Positions 54,839 to 63,002 of a stretch of 64,000 nt of DNA are shown here, in pieces. Origin of the DNA: Herbiconiux sp. VKM Ac-1786. Its GTDB lineage: Bacteria > Actinomycetota > Actinomycetes > Actinomycetales > Microbacteriaceae. A program made the position numbers and the translations under genes. Numbering within the stretch: position 1 is the stretch's first letter; each line of letters begins with the position of its first letter. The notes beneath the pieces are model-generated. The model ran no database searches. It saw only the letters and a list, made by a program, of their open reading frames with translations, and had not been told where the DNA came from. Where the stretch lies: NCBI RefSeq assembly GCF_015350805.1, contig NZ_JADKSG010000002.1:1426001-1490000 (forward strand), in the 5' to 3' direction.

Positions 54839-55041
54839 CTCTCGATGTAGACGTGCCGCATGACCTGCCAGCCCTGCGGGGCCGAGAAGCGGTCGATGTG
54901 GCGGGCGCAGAGGTCGTAGCTGTGCGGCTCGGCGACGGGGCTGAGCGGGCCGACGACGATCAGCGAGTCGGCGTAGTCGTAGGTGAGCGTCGTGGTGGCC
55001 TCACCACGGCACGAGGGCCGAGAGCATTCCCTGTTCGTCAT
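54835..55041 (-). CDS. DUF3499 family protein
   Basis: A 68-residue protein, MTNRECSRPSCRGEATTTLTYDYADSLIVVGPL, with three cysteines (RECSRPSC and DLCARHIDR) that with His may bind zinc. The motif APQGWQVMRH near the C terminus is typical of DUF3499, which is encoded next to a metallopeptidase-like gene in many actinobacteria (Rv3258c-Rv3259). ATG 55041 is leaderless behind TAGGCT at plus 55049-55054. Confidence 0.9.
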   Translation of the reverse strand: MTNRECSRPSCRGEATTTLTYDYADSLIVVGPLSPVAEPHSYDLCARHIDRFSAPQGWQVMRHVYIES

Positions 55042-55048
55042 CGCTGCC

Positions 55049-55054
55049 AGCCTA
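55049..55054 (-). promoter_or_regulatory. candidate -10 box of the DUF3499 gene (leaderless)
   Basis: Minus-strand TAGGCT, seven bases (ggcagcg), then ATG. Confidence 0.5.
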
Positions 55055-55163
55055 ACCGCGGCCTCCGACAGCGGGCGGCAGCCGGGCACCGTGTCGCGCG
55101 GTGGGCCGCCGGTGCCGGAGGGCGTCGCTCCTGGCCGAGGGCCCGCCGCTCTAGACTGAGGGC

Positions 55164-55604
55164 ATGGCACGTTCCCGCAGGTCACCGCGCTCGGCGGCGG
55201 TGCGGGCGCGCAGCCGCAGCCGTCACGGGCGGGAGCTGCGCTCCTCGGTGGCGGGGCCGCACCTGCCGTTCCTGCGCACCCGCATCGACCTGTTCGACCA
55301 GACCGTCGCGTCGACCGCGGAGTACCTCAAGAGCCTCTGGTCGGCCGAGCTCGAGGGCGTCACCTTCGAGGTGGCCACCATGCCGTTCGGCAGCTTCGGC
55401 TCCCCCGACCACGTCGACCGCTGGGCGGTGACGAAGACGCGGGTGATCATGTTCCGGCTGCCGATCGAGCGGATGTCGCGGCTGCACGAGGACGACGAGA
55501 CACATCGGCGGCTCGCGATCGAGTCGTGCGTGTTCCGGGCGGTCGCCGAGCTGCTCGGCAAGGACCCGTGGGACCTGGCGCCGGAGCGGTTCCGGCACTT
55601 CTGA
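55164..55604 (+). CDS. metallopeptidase-family (zincin-like) protein lacking HExxH
   Basis: A 146-residue protein. After a basic N terminus (MARSRRSPRSAAVRARSRSR), the body FEVATMPFGSFGSPDHVDRWAVTKTRVIMFRLPIERMSRL aligns with the small actinobacterial Zincin_1-type family adjacent to DUF3499. At the place of HExxHxxG it reads IESCVFRAVAELLGKDPWDL, so the zinc ligands are absent and proteolysis is unlikely. It may be a pseudoenzyme with a structural or regulatory role. TAGACT at 55152-55157 ends six bases before the ATG. Confidence 0.8.
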   Translation: MARSRRSPRSAAVRARSRSRHGRELRSSVAGPHLPFLRTRIDLFDQTVASTAEYLKSLWSAELEGVTFEVATMPFGSFGSPDHVDRWAVTKTRVIMFRLPIERMSRLHEDDETHRRLAIESCVFRAVAELLGKDPWDLAPERFRHF

Positions 55605-55685
55605 GCCGCGGGGGCTCCTGGCGGGTGGGCGCTGACGCGCATCCGTCTCCCGGCGCAGCCCGACCCGTCTGACCAGGCGCCTGGC

Positions 55686-57446
55686 CTAGGGGTAGACGGT
55701 GATCGGCGTGGCCTCGGGGCCCGGGCGGGCGATCGCGTACGACGAGAGCACGCCGTCGCCGAAGTAGCTGACGGTCGCACCGACGGGCACCGACGAGGTG
55801 ACGAGGTACGAGCCCGGCTCGAGCGAGAGCGAGCGCGCCCCGGGCACGAAGGTGCCGGTCGACTCGGTGCCGTCCGTCTTCGCGAACACCACGTCGGCGT
55901 CGCCCTCGGTCTCGTTCACCAGGTGCAGCCGGGCGCCGGGGCCGTCGGCGATGGTGACGAAGAACGGCGAGTCGAGCTGCTCGACCGGCTGGTACCAGGC
56001 GAAGTCGGTCTTCCCGTTGACGATGGTCGAGGTGCGGGCACCGGCGACGACCGGCTGGTCGGAGTCGATGGTCACGGAGTAGAGGCCGTCGGGGATGTCC
56101 TGCAGCGGGAACTCGGTCACGACGCCCGGCGTCAGGCCGACCTGGTACTCGGTCTCGGTGCCGCCCGTGCGCTCCTCGGCGACGCGGATCGTGACGGAGG
56201 CGGGGTCGGCGCCGGGCACGACCATCCGCAGCACGCTCTGCAGGTCGGCCGTCTCGGGGCTGCCCACCTGCTCGGCGATCGACGAGGTGCCCGAGACGCG
56301 GATGCCCGCGATGACCTGCTCGGTCGACGCCCCCGCGATCGATCCGGCGACCTCGGCGCCGCCGGGCGCGAGGCCCCGCACGACGCTCTGCTGCAGCGCG
56401 GCGGTGACCGCGCCCACCTCGGCGGTGACGTGCAGCACGGGTGAGGCGAGGTCGGGTGCGAGCCCGGCCAGCGACAGGATGCGCGTCGAGCGCGCGGGCA
56501 CGTCGATGTTCGAGGCGCCGGGCGCGTCGATCGCACCCTGCTCGCCGTAGAGCGCCAGGTCGACCACCGCCGGCACGTCGCCCGGATTGCCCAGCACCAC
56601 GAAGCTGGTGCGGCCGACCGTCGTGGCGCCGGCCACGAGCCAGCTGTCGGCGCTCGCCTCGCCGCAGGCGGCGGTGGCGAGGCCGACGAGGTCGCCCTCG
56701 GCGACGTTCTGCGACTGGGCGGCGGCGAAGAGCGTGTCGCCGGCGGCGGCCGCGTCGGCCGGCAGCGCGATGCGCAGCGGAGCGGAGTCGGCGGTGGAGG
56801 TGCGGTCGTCGGGCGAGAGGAGGGCGCTCACGTCGATCGCCGCGTCGGGCGTGGTGGCGGCCTCGTCGGTCTGGGCGGTGCCGACGCCGGAGATGGCGGT
56901 GGCGTCCTGGCCCGACTCGTCGGACAGGCGCACCAGGGGGCCGGGGCAGGCCCGCACCTCCTCGGCGGGGGCGGGGTCGACGGTCTCGGCGGAGGGCGCG
57001 GCGGTGATCGCGGGCAGGGGCAGCGCGAAGGCGGCACCCACGACGGCGGCGCCGAGCGCCACGACGACCACGCCGGTCGCGATGCGGGCGCCGGTGGCGA
57101 CGGCGCGGCGGGAGCCCGTGGCGGGGCGCTTGGCCGGCTTCGCCGGGCGGCGGGTGCGGCGGGGGCGGGCGGCGCGCTTGGCGGCGGCGCTGTCGGCGGT
57201 GGTGGTTTCGGCGGTGGTGGTGGTGGTTTCGGCGGTGGTGGTGGCGGCGGCGTCGGTCGGGGTGGCCGGGGTGTCAGCCTTTCCCGTCATGTCGCTCGCG
57301 CCGGTGGACGCGGTGGATTCGGTGGTCTCCGTCGCTCCGGCTTCAGCCGGGGCCGCAGGCGGGGTCGCGTTCGCGGGCTCGCCGGAGGCGGCGGTCGCGT
57401 CGATGTTCTCGGGTTCGCCGTTCGTGGGGCGGGACTCATCGGCCAT
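55686..57446 (-). CDS. DUF5719 family membrane-anchored protein
   Basis: A 586-residue protein with AGGAGGGA before the ATG at 57446. Residues 1-125 are a disordered cytoplasmic Thr/Ala/Glu tail with repeats (TTTAETTTTTAETTT) and an Arg/Lys/Pro patch. A single helix (IATGVVVVALGAAVVGAAFALPLP) leads to a 430-residue outer, beta-rich domain (RTSFVVLGNPGDVPAVVDLALYGEQGAIDAPGASNIDVPARSTRIL...). It starts 11 bases inside the end of the GT2 gene, as DUF5719 partners do, suggesting a joint role in envelope glycan or glycolipid assembly. Confidence 0.75.
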   Translation of the reverse strand: MADESRPTNGEPENIDATAASGEPANATPPAAPAEAGATETTESTASTGASDMTGKADTPATPTDAAATTTAETTTTTAETTTADSAAAKRAARPRRTRRPAKPAKRPATGSRRAVATGARIATGVVVVALGAAVVGAAFALPLPAITAAPSAETVDPAPAEEVRACPGPLVRLSDESGQDATAISGVGTAQTDEAATTPDAAIDVSALLSPDDRTSTADSAPLRIALPADAAAAGDTLFAAAQSQNVAEGDLVGLATAACGEASADSWLVAGATTVGRTSFVVLGNPGDVPAVVDLALYGEQGAIDAPGASNIDVPARSTRILSLAGLAPDLASPVLHVTAEVGAVTAALQQSVVRGLAPGGAEVAGSIAGASTEQVIAGIRVSGTSSIAEQVGSPETADLQSVLRMVVPGADPASVTIRVAEERTGGTETEYQVGLTPGVVTEFPLQDIPDGLYSVTIDSDQPVVAGARTSTIVNGKTDFAWYQPVEQLDSPFFVTIADGPGARLHLVNETEGDADVVFAKTDGTESTGTFVPGARSLSLEPGSYLVTSSVPVGATVSYFGDGVLSSYAIARPGPEATPITVYP

Positions 57447-60400
57447 CGGTGGTTCCCTCCTCGTGGTTCTCGTGGGCGGTGTCGTCGGCGGCGTCGCGGT
57501 CGGCGGCGTCGCGGACGGTCAGCACCGTCTCGTCGTCGGGGTCGTAGTCGGAGTAGTCCGGGCCGGGCAGCGGATCCGCCGCCGGGGCCTCGTAGCCGGG
57601 CTCGAACCGGGACATCGGACGAGCCTCCTCACTCGGGAGGGCATCGACCGGGCCGGTCGGCCGGGTGGCGGCGTGGTCGGACGCCGACACGGGGGCGGGC
57701 AGCGCCTCGGTGGCGGACCCCTCGCCCTCGCGGCCGTCGTTCCCGCGGCCGTCGCCGTCGCGGTCGTCCGGGGTGGAGTCGGCGGGCGGGATGACGGGCG
57801 TCGGGGCGGTGTCGGCGGTGGCCGCCTCGACCTGCTCGCTCACGCTGGGCTGCGGCACGACGGGCGCTTCGACGGGGGCGTCGTGGGTGTACTCCCCCGA
57901 GCCCTCCGTCTCGTCGGCGGTGGGAGCCTCCGGGCGGTGGCCCGCGTACTCGGCGGTGGAGTTCTGCTCGGCCACGGGCATCGTCGGCCGCGCGGTGCCG
58001 GCCCACCACGGGGTGTCGGCATCCGACTCGGGCGCCGGAACGGGGGCGGGGGCCGGAACGGAGGCCGGAGCATCCGGAGCAGCGGGCTGCTCGTCGACGT
58101 AGTGCGCCGCGTAGACACCGGCCGGGGTGGTGACGCTGCTCGCGGCGCGCTCGCCCGTCGGGGACGCACCCACCACCTCGGGCTGGGCGCGCTCGTCATC
58201 ATCGGCACCGGCGACGAGCGGCTCGACGGTGTCCGCGGTGCGGTCGGCGTCGGCGTCGGCGGCGGGCTCGACGGAGTCGGCAGTGCGGTCGGCGACCACC
58301 GCGGCAGCGGCCGCGCCGGCCAGGGCCGCGGCCGAGACCGTGGCGACCTCGGGGCCGCCGGTGCCGATGCCCGGGGCCGCTGCCGGGCCCGCGCTCTCGA
58401 GCGAGGACGGGGCGGCCGGCGCAGCGGAGGGCTCGGCAGAAGGCGCGGAGGGCGTCGCGGGCCGCACCGCCGGGGCCGGCGAGGGGCCGGCCGGGGTGTC
58501 GAGCACCTCGGGCTCCTCGCCGACGGGCACGCGGTCGGCCACGTCGGTGAGCTTCTCCTCCGCGATCTCCTCCTCGACCGAGTCGGCCGCGCCGACATGG
58601 GCCGTGGTGCTGACCGCGCGGTTGCCCTGCACCTGCAGGCGCCCGGCCGGCAGGGCCAGCAGCAGCGCGATGCCGAACACGAAGGCCTGGATCACGAGCA
58701 CCAGCACGCCGAGCGGCGTCCCGGTGTTGGTGGGCGACGGCTGGGGCAGGCTCGCCAGTGTGCCGTCGTCGGCGACCTGCCAGAGGGCGCCGGCGAAGGT
58801 GTCGCCGATGAAGGTGAACTGCGCGTTGCTGTTCAGCGCGTTGGCGGTGCGCGACGCGATGTCGTCGGCGGGCGCGCCCTGCTCGTCGGCCGGGGCCGGG
58901 GTGAGCAGCACGAACTCGATGCCGAGCGCGGTGAGTCGGCTCGAGACCTCGGCGCCGCTGATCGAGGCCGCGTTGCCGACGATCGAGGCGAGCTCCGAGC
59001 CGTCGGCGCCCACCGAGTCCGAGAGCGCCGCCGTCGAGGCGAGGGTCGACTGCTGGTCGAGGGTCGGTCCGGCTCCGTGCACGACGGATGCCCCGATGCC
59101 CCCGTCGCCCTGCGGCGAAAGCAGCAGCGTTCCGACGCGAGGCGTGTTCGAGGCCTCGGCGGTCACGTAGGCCGGCAGCTGCCGCGCCGATCCCGCGGCG
59201 ACCTCGGACGTGCCGAGCAGCAGCCCGAGCGCCGACGGCAGCACGATCACGGCGACGGCGGCCGTGGCCACCACGGCGGGCAGCGCGACGAGACGCGGAA
59301 GGGAGGAGAGCCCGATGACGGCCGCGCCGACCAGGCCGAGCCACGCCAGGCTGAGCCCGGATCCCGGCCAGATGACGACCGACTGCGACCCGCTGGTGGC
59401 GAGGGCCAGCTGCTGCGACGCCACCGCGGTCGCGAAGCCGAGCAGGGCGATCACGACGGCGACGACCGCGCGGTAGGACCCGGGCAGGAACAGGGCGGCG
59501 AGCGCGATCAGCGCGAGCGGCACCACGAGGATGCCGAGCACCAGCAGCACGACGCCCGCGTCGATCCCGACGCCCGCCGCGAGCGACTCCCAGCCACCGA
59601 GCCCCGTGCGCGGAAGCCCGAGCAGCAGCTCGATCACCGGAACCGTCGGCCGCCACACGGGCAGCCCGGGGTCGGCGAGGAGGGCGAGCGGGGTGCCGCG
59701 CTGGAACTGGTCCCAGATCAGCGGGGCGAACAGGGCGAGGGCCGGCACCGGGATGCCGATCAGGCGCATCACGTCGCGGCGGCTGGCGATGGTGGCGATC
59801 AGCCAGACCACGATGAGCGCCGGCCAGAGCGAGGGGGCCGTGGCGAGCACCGCGGCGAAGAGGATCGACGCGATCGCCGACGCCGACCACGACTTGGGCG
59901 CGGCGAGCAGGGCGAGCACGAGCCAGGGCAGCAGGAGGTGCGCGAGCACCGGGCCGATCATGCCGGCATCGAGCGCGCCGACGAACGGCGGGGCGAGCAC
60001 CCAGAGCACCGCGGCGGCGCTGCGCAGCACCGGACGGTCGGTGAGCCGCGCGGCGCAGAACCAGGCGGCCAGCGCGGCCAGCGGCAGCGCGACGAGGTAG
60101 AGGCCGACGATCGCGAACGACGGCGACCAGAAGGTGAGGCTGCCGAGCACGGCCAGCACGGCGGCGAACGGGTCGGCCGCACCGACGAAGCCGAGGCCGA
60201 TGTCGCGGAAGCCGGTGCCGATCTGGGCCCAGAGCCCGCCGACGGTGGTCTCGAGCGGCAGCGCTCCGTCGCCGGTGATCGCCGCGGCCCCGAACACGGG
60301 CAGGAAGACGACGAAGCCGATCAGGGCGACGACCAGCACGGTCGCGACTCCGCCGCTGGAGATGAACTGGATGCGGTCGCGTTCGCCCCGGAGGTACGTC

Positions 60401-61425
60401 AAGGCGATCTCCCGCTGCAGGGAGGCGCGGCGGCGCATCTCGTCGCCGGGCATCCGGAGCGGGGCGATCGCTCGCCAGCCGACCTTCTTCGACGCCTTCA
60501 GCTGCCGCCGGGCTGCACCGATGTGCGAGCCGAAGGCGGTCTTGAACGCCGCGGCGAACTCGCCGCCGATGGCCCCGGGCTGCTTGCGCACGAGCTGGAA
60601 GAGCGAGCGGCCGACGGCGAGCGGCACCAGCGAGAGCCAGTGGAAGACGACGGCGAACGGGGGCGCGTAGACGAGCCGGCGGTGCAGCTGCGCCGCACGG
60701 CGGGCCGTCTGGCGCTTGCGGCGCGCCGAGCCCTTGATCGAGCGGCCCGGGCCGGAGAGGCCGTCACCGTCGGTCGACACCCGGGCGGCGGGCACGGCGA
60801 TGACGCGGTGACCGGCCAGGCGGGTGCGGATGCTGAAGTCGAGCGAGTTGTCGGCCGTCGGCAGGGCGGGGTCGAAGCCGCCCACCTCGTTCCAGACGGT
60901 GTGGCGCACGAGGAGGCCGGCGGCACCCATGGCGAGCACGTCGCTCATGCGGTCGTGCTGGGCCTGGTCGAGCTCGGTCTCGACGAGCGGAACGCTGGCG
61001 CCGAGGCGGGTGACGGTCTCGCCGAACTCGCTGATGTAGTCGGGGTCGTCCCACTCCATCTGCTTCGGGCCGGCGGCGGCGACGGAGGGGTTGACCTCGA
61101 CGGCGGCCAGCAGGGCGGCCAGCGCATCCGGTTCAGGAGCGGTGTCATGGGCGAGCAGCCAGAGCCACTCGTTCTCGTCGGCGGGCGGGGGCGCGACGCC
61201 GAGGGCGTGCGAGATCGCGGTGCCGAAGTTCAGCCGGCTCGAGGCCTGGATGAAGCGGGTCGGCTGCGCGGCCGCCAGCAGCGCGGAGGTGGCGTCGGTC
61301 GAGGCACAGTCGACGACCACCAGCGCGTCAGGGGCTCGGGTCTGGGCCGCGATGGCCTCGAGGGTTCGCGGGAGGTAGTCGGCTCCGTTGGAGGAGACGA
61401 GGACGGCAGTGACTCGGGCGTGCAT
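57436..61425 (-). CDS. giant family 2 glycosyltransferase with membrane domain and disordered tail
   Basis: A 1,329-residue protein. Residues 1-250 are a GT2 domain: TAVLVSSNGADYLPRTLEAIAAQ, VVDCASTDATS, WLWLLAHDTAPEPDAL (DxD-like), VGGFDPALPTADNSLDFSIRTRLAGHRV. Residues about 270-930 hold roughly 13 membrane helices and outer loops. The last 390 or so residues are a cytoplasmic, acidic Ala/Pro/Asp/Glu/Thr-rich tail with internal repeats (ADRTADSVEP, DRTADTVEP). It is the likely enzyme of an envelope glycan, paired with DUF5719 and flanked by whiB2, as in Mycobacterium near Rv3260c-Rv3267. Confidence 0.82.
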   Translation of the reverse strand: MHARVTAVLVSSNGADYLPRTLEAIAAQTRAPDALVVVDCASTDATSALLAAAQPTRFIQASSRLNFGTAISHALGVAPPPADENEWLWLLAHDTAPEPDALAALLAAVEVNPSVAAAGPKQMEWDDPDYISEFGETVTRLGASVPLVETELDQAQHDRMSDVLAMGAAGLLVRHTVWNEVGGFDPALPTADNSLDFSIRTRLAGHRVIAVPAARVSTDGDGLSGPGRSIKGSARRKRQTARRAAQLHRRLVYAPPFAVVFHWLSLVPLAVGRSLFQLVRKQPGAIGGEFAAAFKTAFGSHIGAARRQLKASKKVGWRAIAPLRMPGDEMRRRASLQREIALTYLRGERDRIQFISSGGVATVLVVALIGFVVFLPVFGAAAITGDGALPLETTVGGLWAQIGTGFRDIGLGFVGAADPFAAVLAVLGSLTFWSPSFAIVGLYLVALPLAALAAWFCAARLTDRPVLRSAAAVLWVLAPPFVGALDAGMIGPVLAHLLLPWLVLALLAAPKSWSASAIASILFAAVLATAPSLWPALIVVWLIATIASRRDVMRLIGIPVPALALFAPLIWDQFQRGTPLALLADPGLPVWRPTVPVIELLLGLPRTGLGGWESLAAGVGIDAGVVLLVLGILVVPLALIALAALFLPGSYRAVVAVVIALLGFATAVASQQLALATSGSQSVVIWPGSGLSLAWLGLVGAAVIGLSSLPRLVALPAVVATAAVAVIVLPSALGLLLGTSEVAAGSARQLPAYVTAEASNTPRVGTLLLSPQGDGGIGASVVHGAGPTLDQQSTLASTAALSDSVGADGSELASIVGNAASISGAEVSSRLTALGIEFVLLTPAPADEQGAPADDIASRTANALNSNAQFTFIGDTFAGALWQVADDGTLASLPQPSPTNTGTPLGVLVLVIQAFVFGIALLLALPAGRLQVQGNRAVSTTAHVGAADSVEEEIAEEKLTDVADRVPVGEEPEVLDTPAGPSPAPAVRPATPSAPSAEPSAAPAAPSSLESAGPAAAPGIGTGGPEVATVSAAALAGAAAAAVVADRTADSVEPAADADADRTADTVEPLVAGADDDERAQPEVVGASPTGERAASSVTTPAGVYAAHYVDEQPAAPDAPASVPAPAPVPAPESDADTPWWAGTARPTMPVAEQNSTAEYAGHRPEAPTADETEGSGEYTHDAPVEAPVVPQPSVSEQVEAATADTAPTPVIPPADSTPDDRDGDGRGNDGREGEGSATEALPAPVSASDHAATRPTGPVDALPSEEARPMSRFEPGYEAPAADPLPGPDYSDYDPDDETVLTVRDAADRDAADDTAHENHEEGTTDGR

Positions 61426-61514
61426 ATCGTGACGACTCTAAGTGGCCCTCGACGCTGTGCCCGGCGACCTCCGCGGCGTGCCGGTATCTTATGAATCCCG
61501 TGTGAAGGAGGCGG

Positions 61515-61841
61515 CTATACGGCGCGCTTGCGCAGCTTGCGGCGCTCGCGCTCGCTGAGTCCGCCCCAGATGCCGAAGCGCTCGTCGTTCTGCAGCGCGT
61601 AGTCGAGGCACTGGGCCTTCACCTCGCAGGAGGTGCAGATGCGCTTCGCGTCGCGGGTCGATCCGCCCTTCTCGGGGAAGAACGCCTCGGGGTCGGTCTG
61701 TGCGCAGAGCGAGTCGGCCTGCCAGGCGAGGGGGTTCTCCTCCTCGTCGACGCGGGGCTTGCGCACACCGGGGACGCCGAGGCTGACCGGGTCGACGAAC
61801 CAGTCATCCGGTACGCCTGAGCGATACTCTGACATGGCCAT
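61515..61841 (-). CDS. whiB2: WhiB family Fe-S transcription factor, WhiB2/WhmD type
   Basis: A 108-residue protein from ATG 61841 (MAMSEYRSGVPDDWF), with GGTGGAG six bases upstream; GTG 61853 and ATG 61835 are alternatives. The cluster ligands are C46, C69, C72 and C78 (DSLCAQTDPEAFFPEKGGSTRDAKRICTSCEVKAQC). FGIWGGLSERERRKLRKRAV is the WhiB turn and basic end. The N-terminal extension before the first Cys (about 45 residues) matches WhiB2/WhmD, which controls septation and division in actinobacteria. It heads the strand leading into GT2. Confidence 0.92.
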   Translation of the reverse strand: MAMSEYRSGVPDDWFVDPVSLGVPGVRKPRVDEEENPLAWQADSLCAQTDPEAFFPEKGGSTRDAKRICTSCEVKAQCLDYALQNDERFGIWGGLSERERRKLRKRAV

Positions 61842-61896
61842 ATCACGCTCCACCCTCTGAACCAGCTTGCGACTTGCCGAAAACCCCGATGCCTAA

Positions 61897-61910
61897 TTAC
61901 ACCCGTGTAG
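61897..61910. promoter_or_regulatory. TACAC-N2-GTGTA dyad upstream of whiB2
   Basis: TTACACCCGTGTAG: arms TACAC/GTGTA, 56 bases upstream of the whiB2 ATG. A regulator of whiB2 may bind here. Confidence 0.45.
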
Positions 61911-62036
61911 TTCGCTCACGTCAAGTCGCAGATGGTAAACCCTCAACCACGCCTTAAGGCTTGCGACACGGCGCGTGTCGCGCCCCTCCGAGGGCCTGGC
62001 TGGACATTTCTCGGCTGCCGTCGATATCCTGCCAGC

Positions 62037-62990
62037 ATGCTCCAGAAGGTCGCCCTCATCGCCATCCCCGGCGTCGCCCCGTTCGAGTTCGGCGTGGTCT
62101 GCGAGGCGTTCGGCATCGACCGCAGCGACCACGGCGGCCCACGGTTCGACTTCACGATCGTCGCCGCCGAACCCGGCCCGGTGCGCACCAGCCTGGGGTA
62201 CGAGATGACGATCGCCGACGGCCTCGACAAGGCGGCCGACGCCGACCTGATCGCCGTGCCGGCGCACGAGATCGACGCGGACGTGCATCCGGAGGTCGTG
62301 CGCCTGCTGCAGGAGGCCTCGGCCCGCGGCGCCTGGATCATGAGCATCTGCAGCGGCGCCTTCACCCTCGCCAAGGCCGGGCTGCTCTCGGGCCGGCGCG
62401 CCACGACGCACTGGATGCACGCCGAACGCCTCGCCCGCGACTTCCCCGACATCGACGTCGACCCCGACGTGCTCTTCGTGGAGGACGGCAACATCATCAC
62501 CGGCGCCGGCACCGCCTCGGGGATCGACGCCTGCCTGCACCTCATCCGCACCGAGCTCGGCGCCTCGGCCGCCAACGTGGTCGCCCGGCGGATGGTCGTG
62601 CCGCCGCAGCGCTCGGGCGGCCAGTCGCAGTACATCGCGACGCCCATCCCCGAGAGCCGCAGCGACTCCTTCGCCGAGGTCACGGCGTGGATGCTCGAGA
62701 ACCTCGACCAGGAGCTCACCATCGACGAGCTGGCGCGCCGGGCCCTGATGTCTCCGCGCACCTTCGCCCGGCGCTTCAAGGCCGACACCGGCACCACCCC
62801 CGGAGCGTGGCTGAACCGCCAGCGCCTGCTGCGGGCGCAGCAGCTGCTCGAGGAGAGCACGCTCGCGCTCGACACCGTGGCCGCCGAGAGCGGATTCGGC
62901 ACGGCCGCCGTCATGCGCCACCACTTCTCGAAGACGCTGAGCACCACCCCGGCGGCCTACCGCCGCACGTTCTGCCGCGTCCCCGCCTGA
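62037..62990 (+). CDS. GlxA family transcriptional regulator (DJ-1/PfpI plus AraC)
   Basis: A 317-residue protein. Residues 1-185 are a DJ-1/PfpI amidotransferase-like domain (VALIAIPGVAPFEFGVVCEAFGIDRSDHGG, SICSGAFTLAKAGLLSGRRATTHW with the nucleophile-elbow Cys). Residues 220-315 hold the AraC double helix-turn-helix (ELTIDELARRALMSPRTFARRFKADTGTTPGAWLNRQRLLRAQQLLEESTLALDTVAAESGFGTAAVMRHHFSK). TATCCT at 62025-62030 ends six bases before the ATG, so it may be leaderless. Target genes are not visible; the convergent manA is not an obvious one. Confidence 0.9.
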   Translation: MLQKVALIAIPGVAPFEFGVVCEAFGIDRSDHGGPRFDFTIVAAEPGPVRTSLGYEMTIADGLDKAADADLIAVPAHEIDADVHPEVVRLLQEASARGAWIMSICSGAFTLAKAGLLSGRRATTHWMHAERLARDFPDIDVDPDVLFVEDGNIITGAGTASGIDACLHLIRTELGASAANVVARRMVVPPQRSGGQSQYIATPIPESRSDSFAEVTAWMLENLDQELTIDELARRALMSPRTFARRFKADTGTTPGAWLNRQRLLRAQQLLEESTLALDTVAAESGFGTAAVMRHHFSKTLSTTPAAYRRTFCRVPA

Positions 62991-63002
62991 GTCGAGGCCG
63001 CC

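Noticed and set aside
56587-61494. A 1,635-codon open frame on the plus strand
   Set aside because: It is antisense to the GT2 and DUF5719 genes; GC-rich codon bias leaves this frame open. Its translation is His/Arg/Asp/Gly-rich with no domains, while the minus-strand frames have clear motifs and membrane helices.
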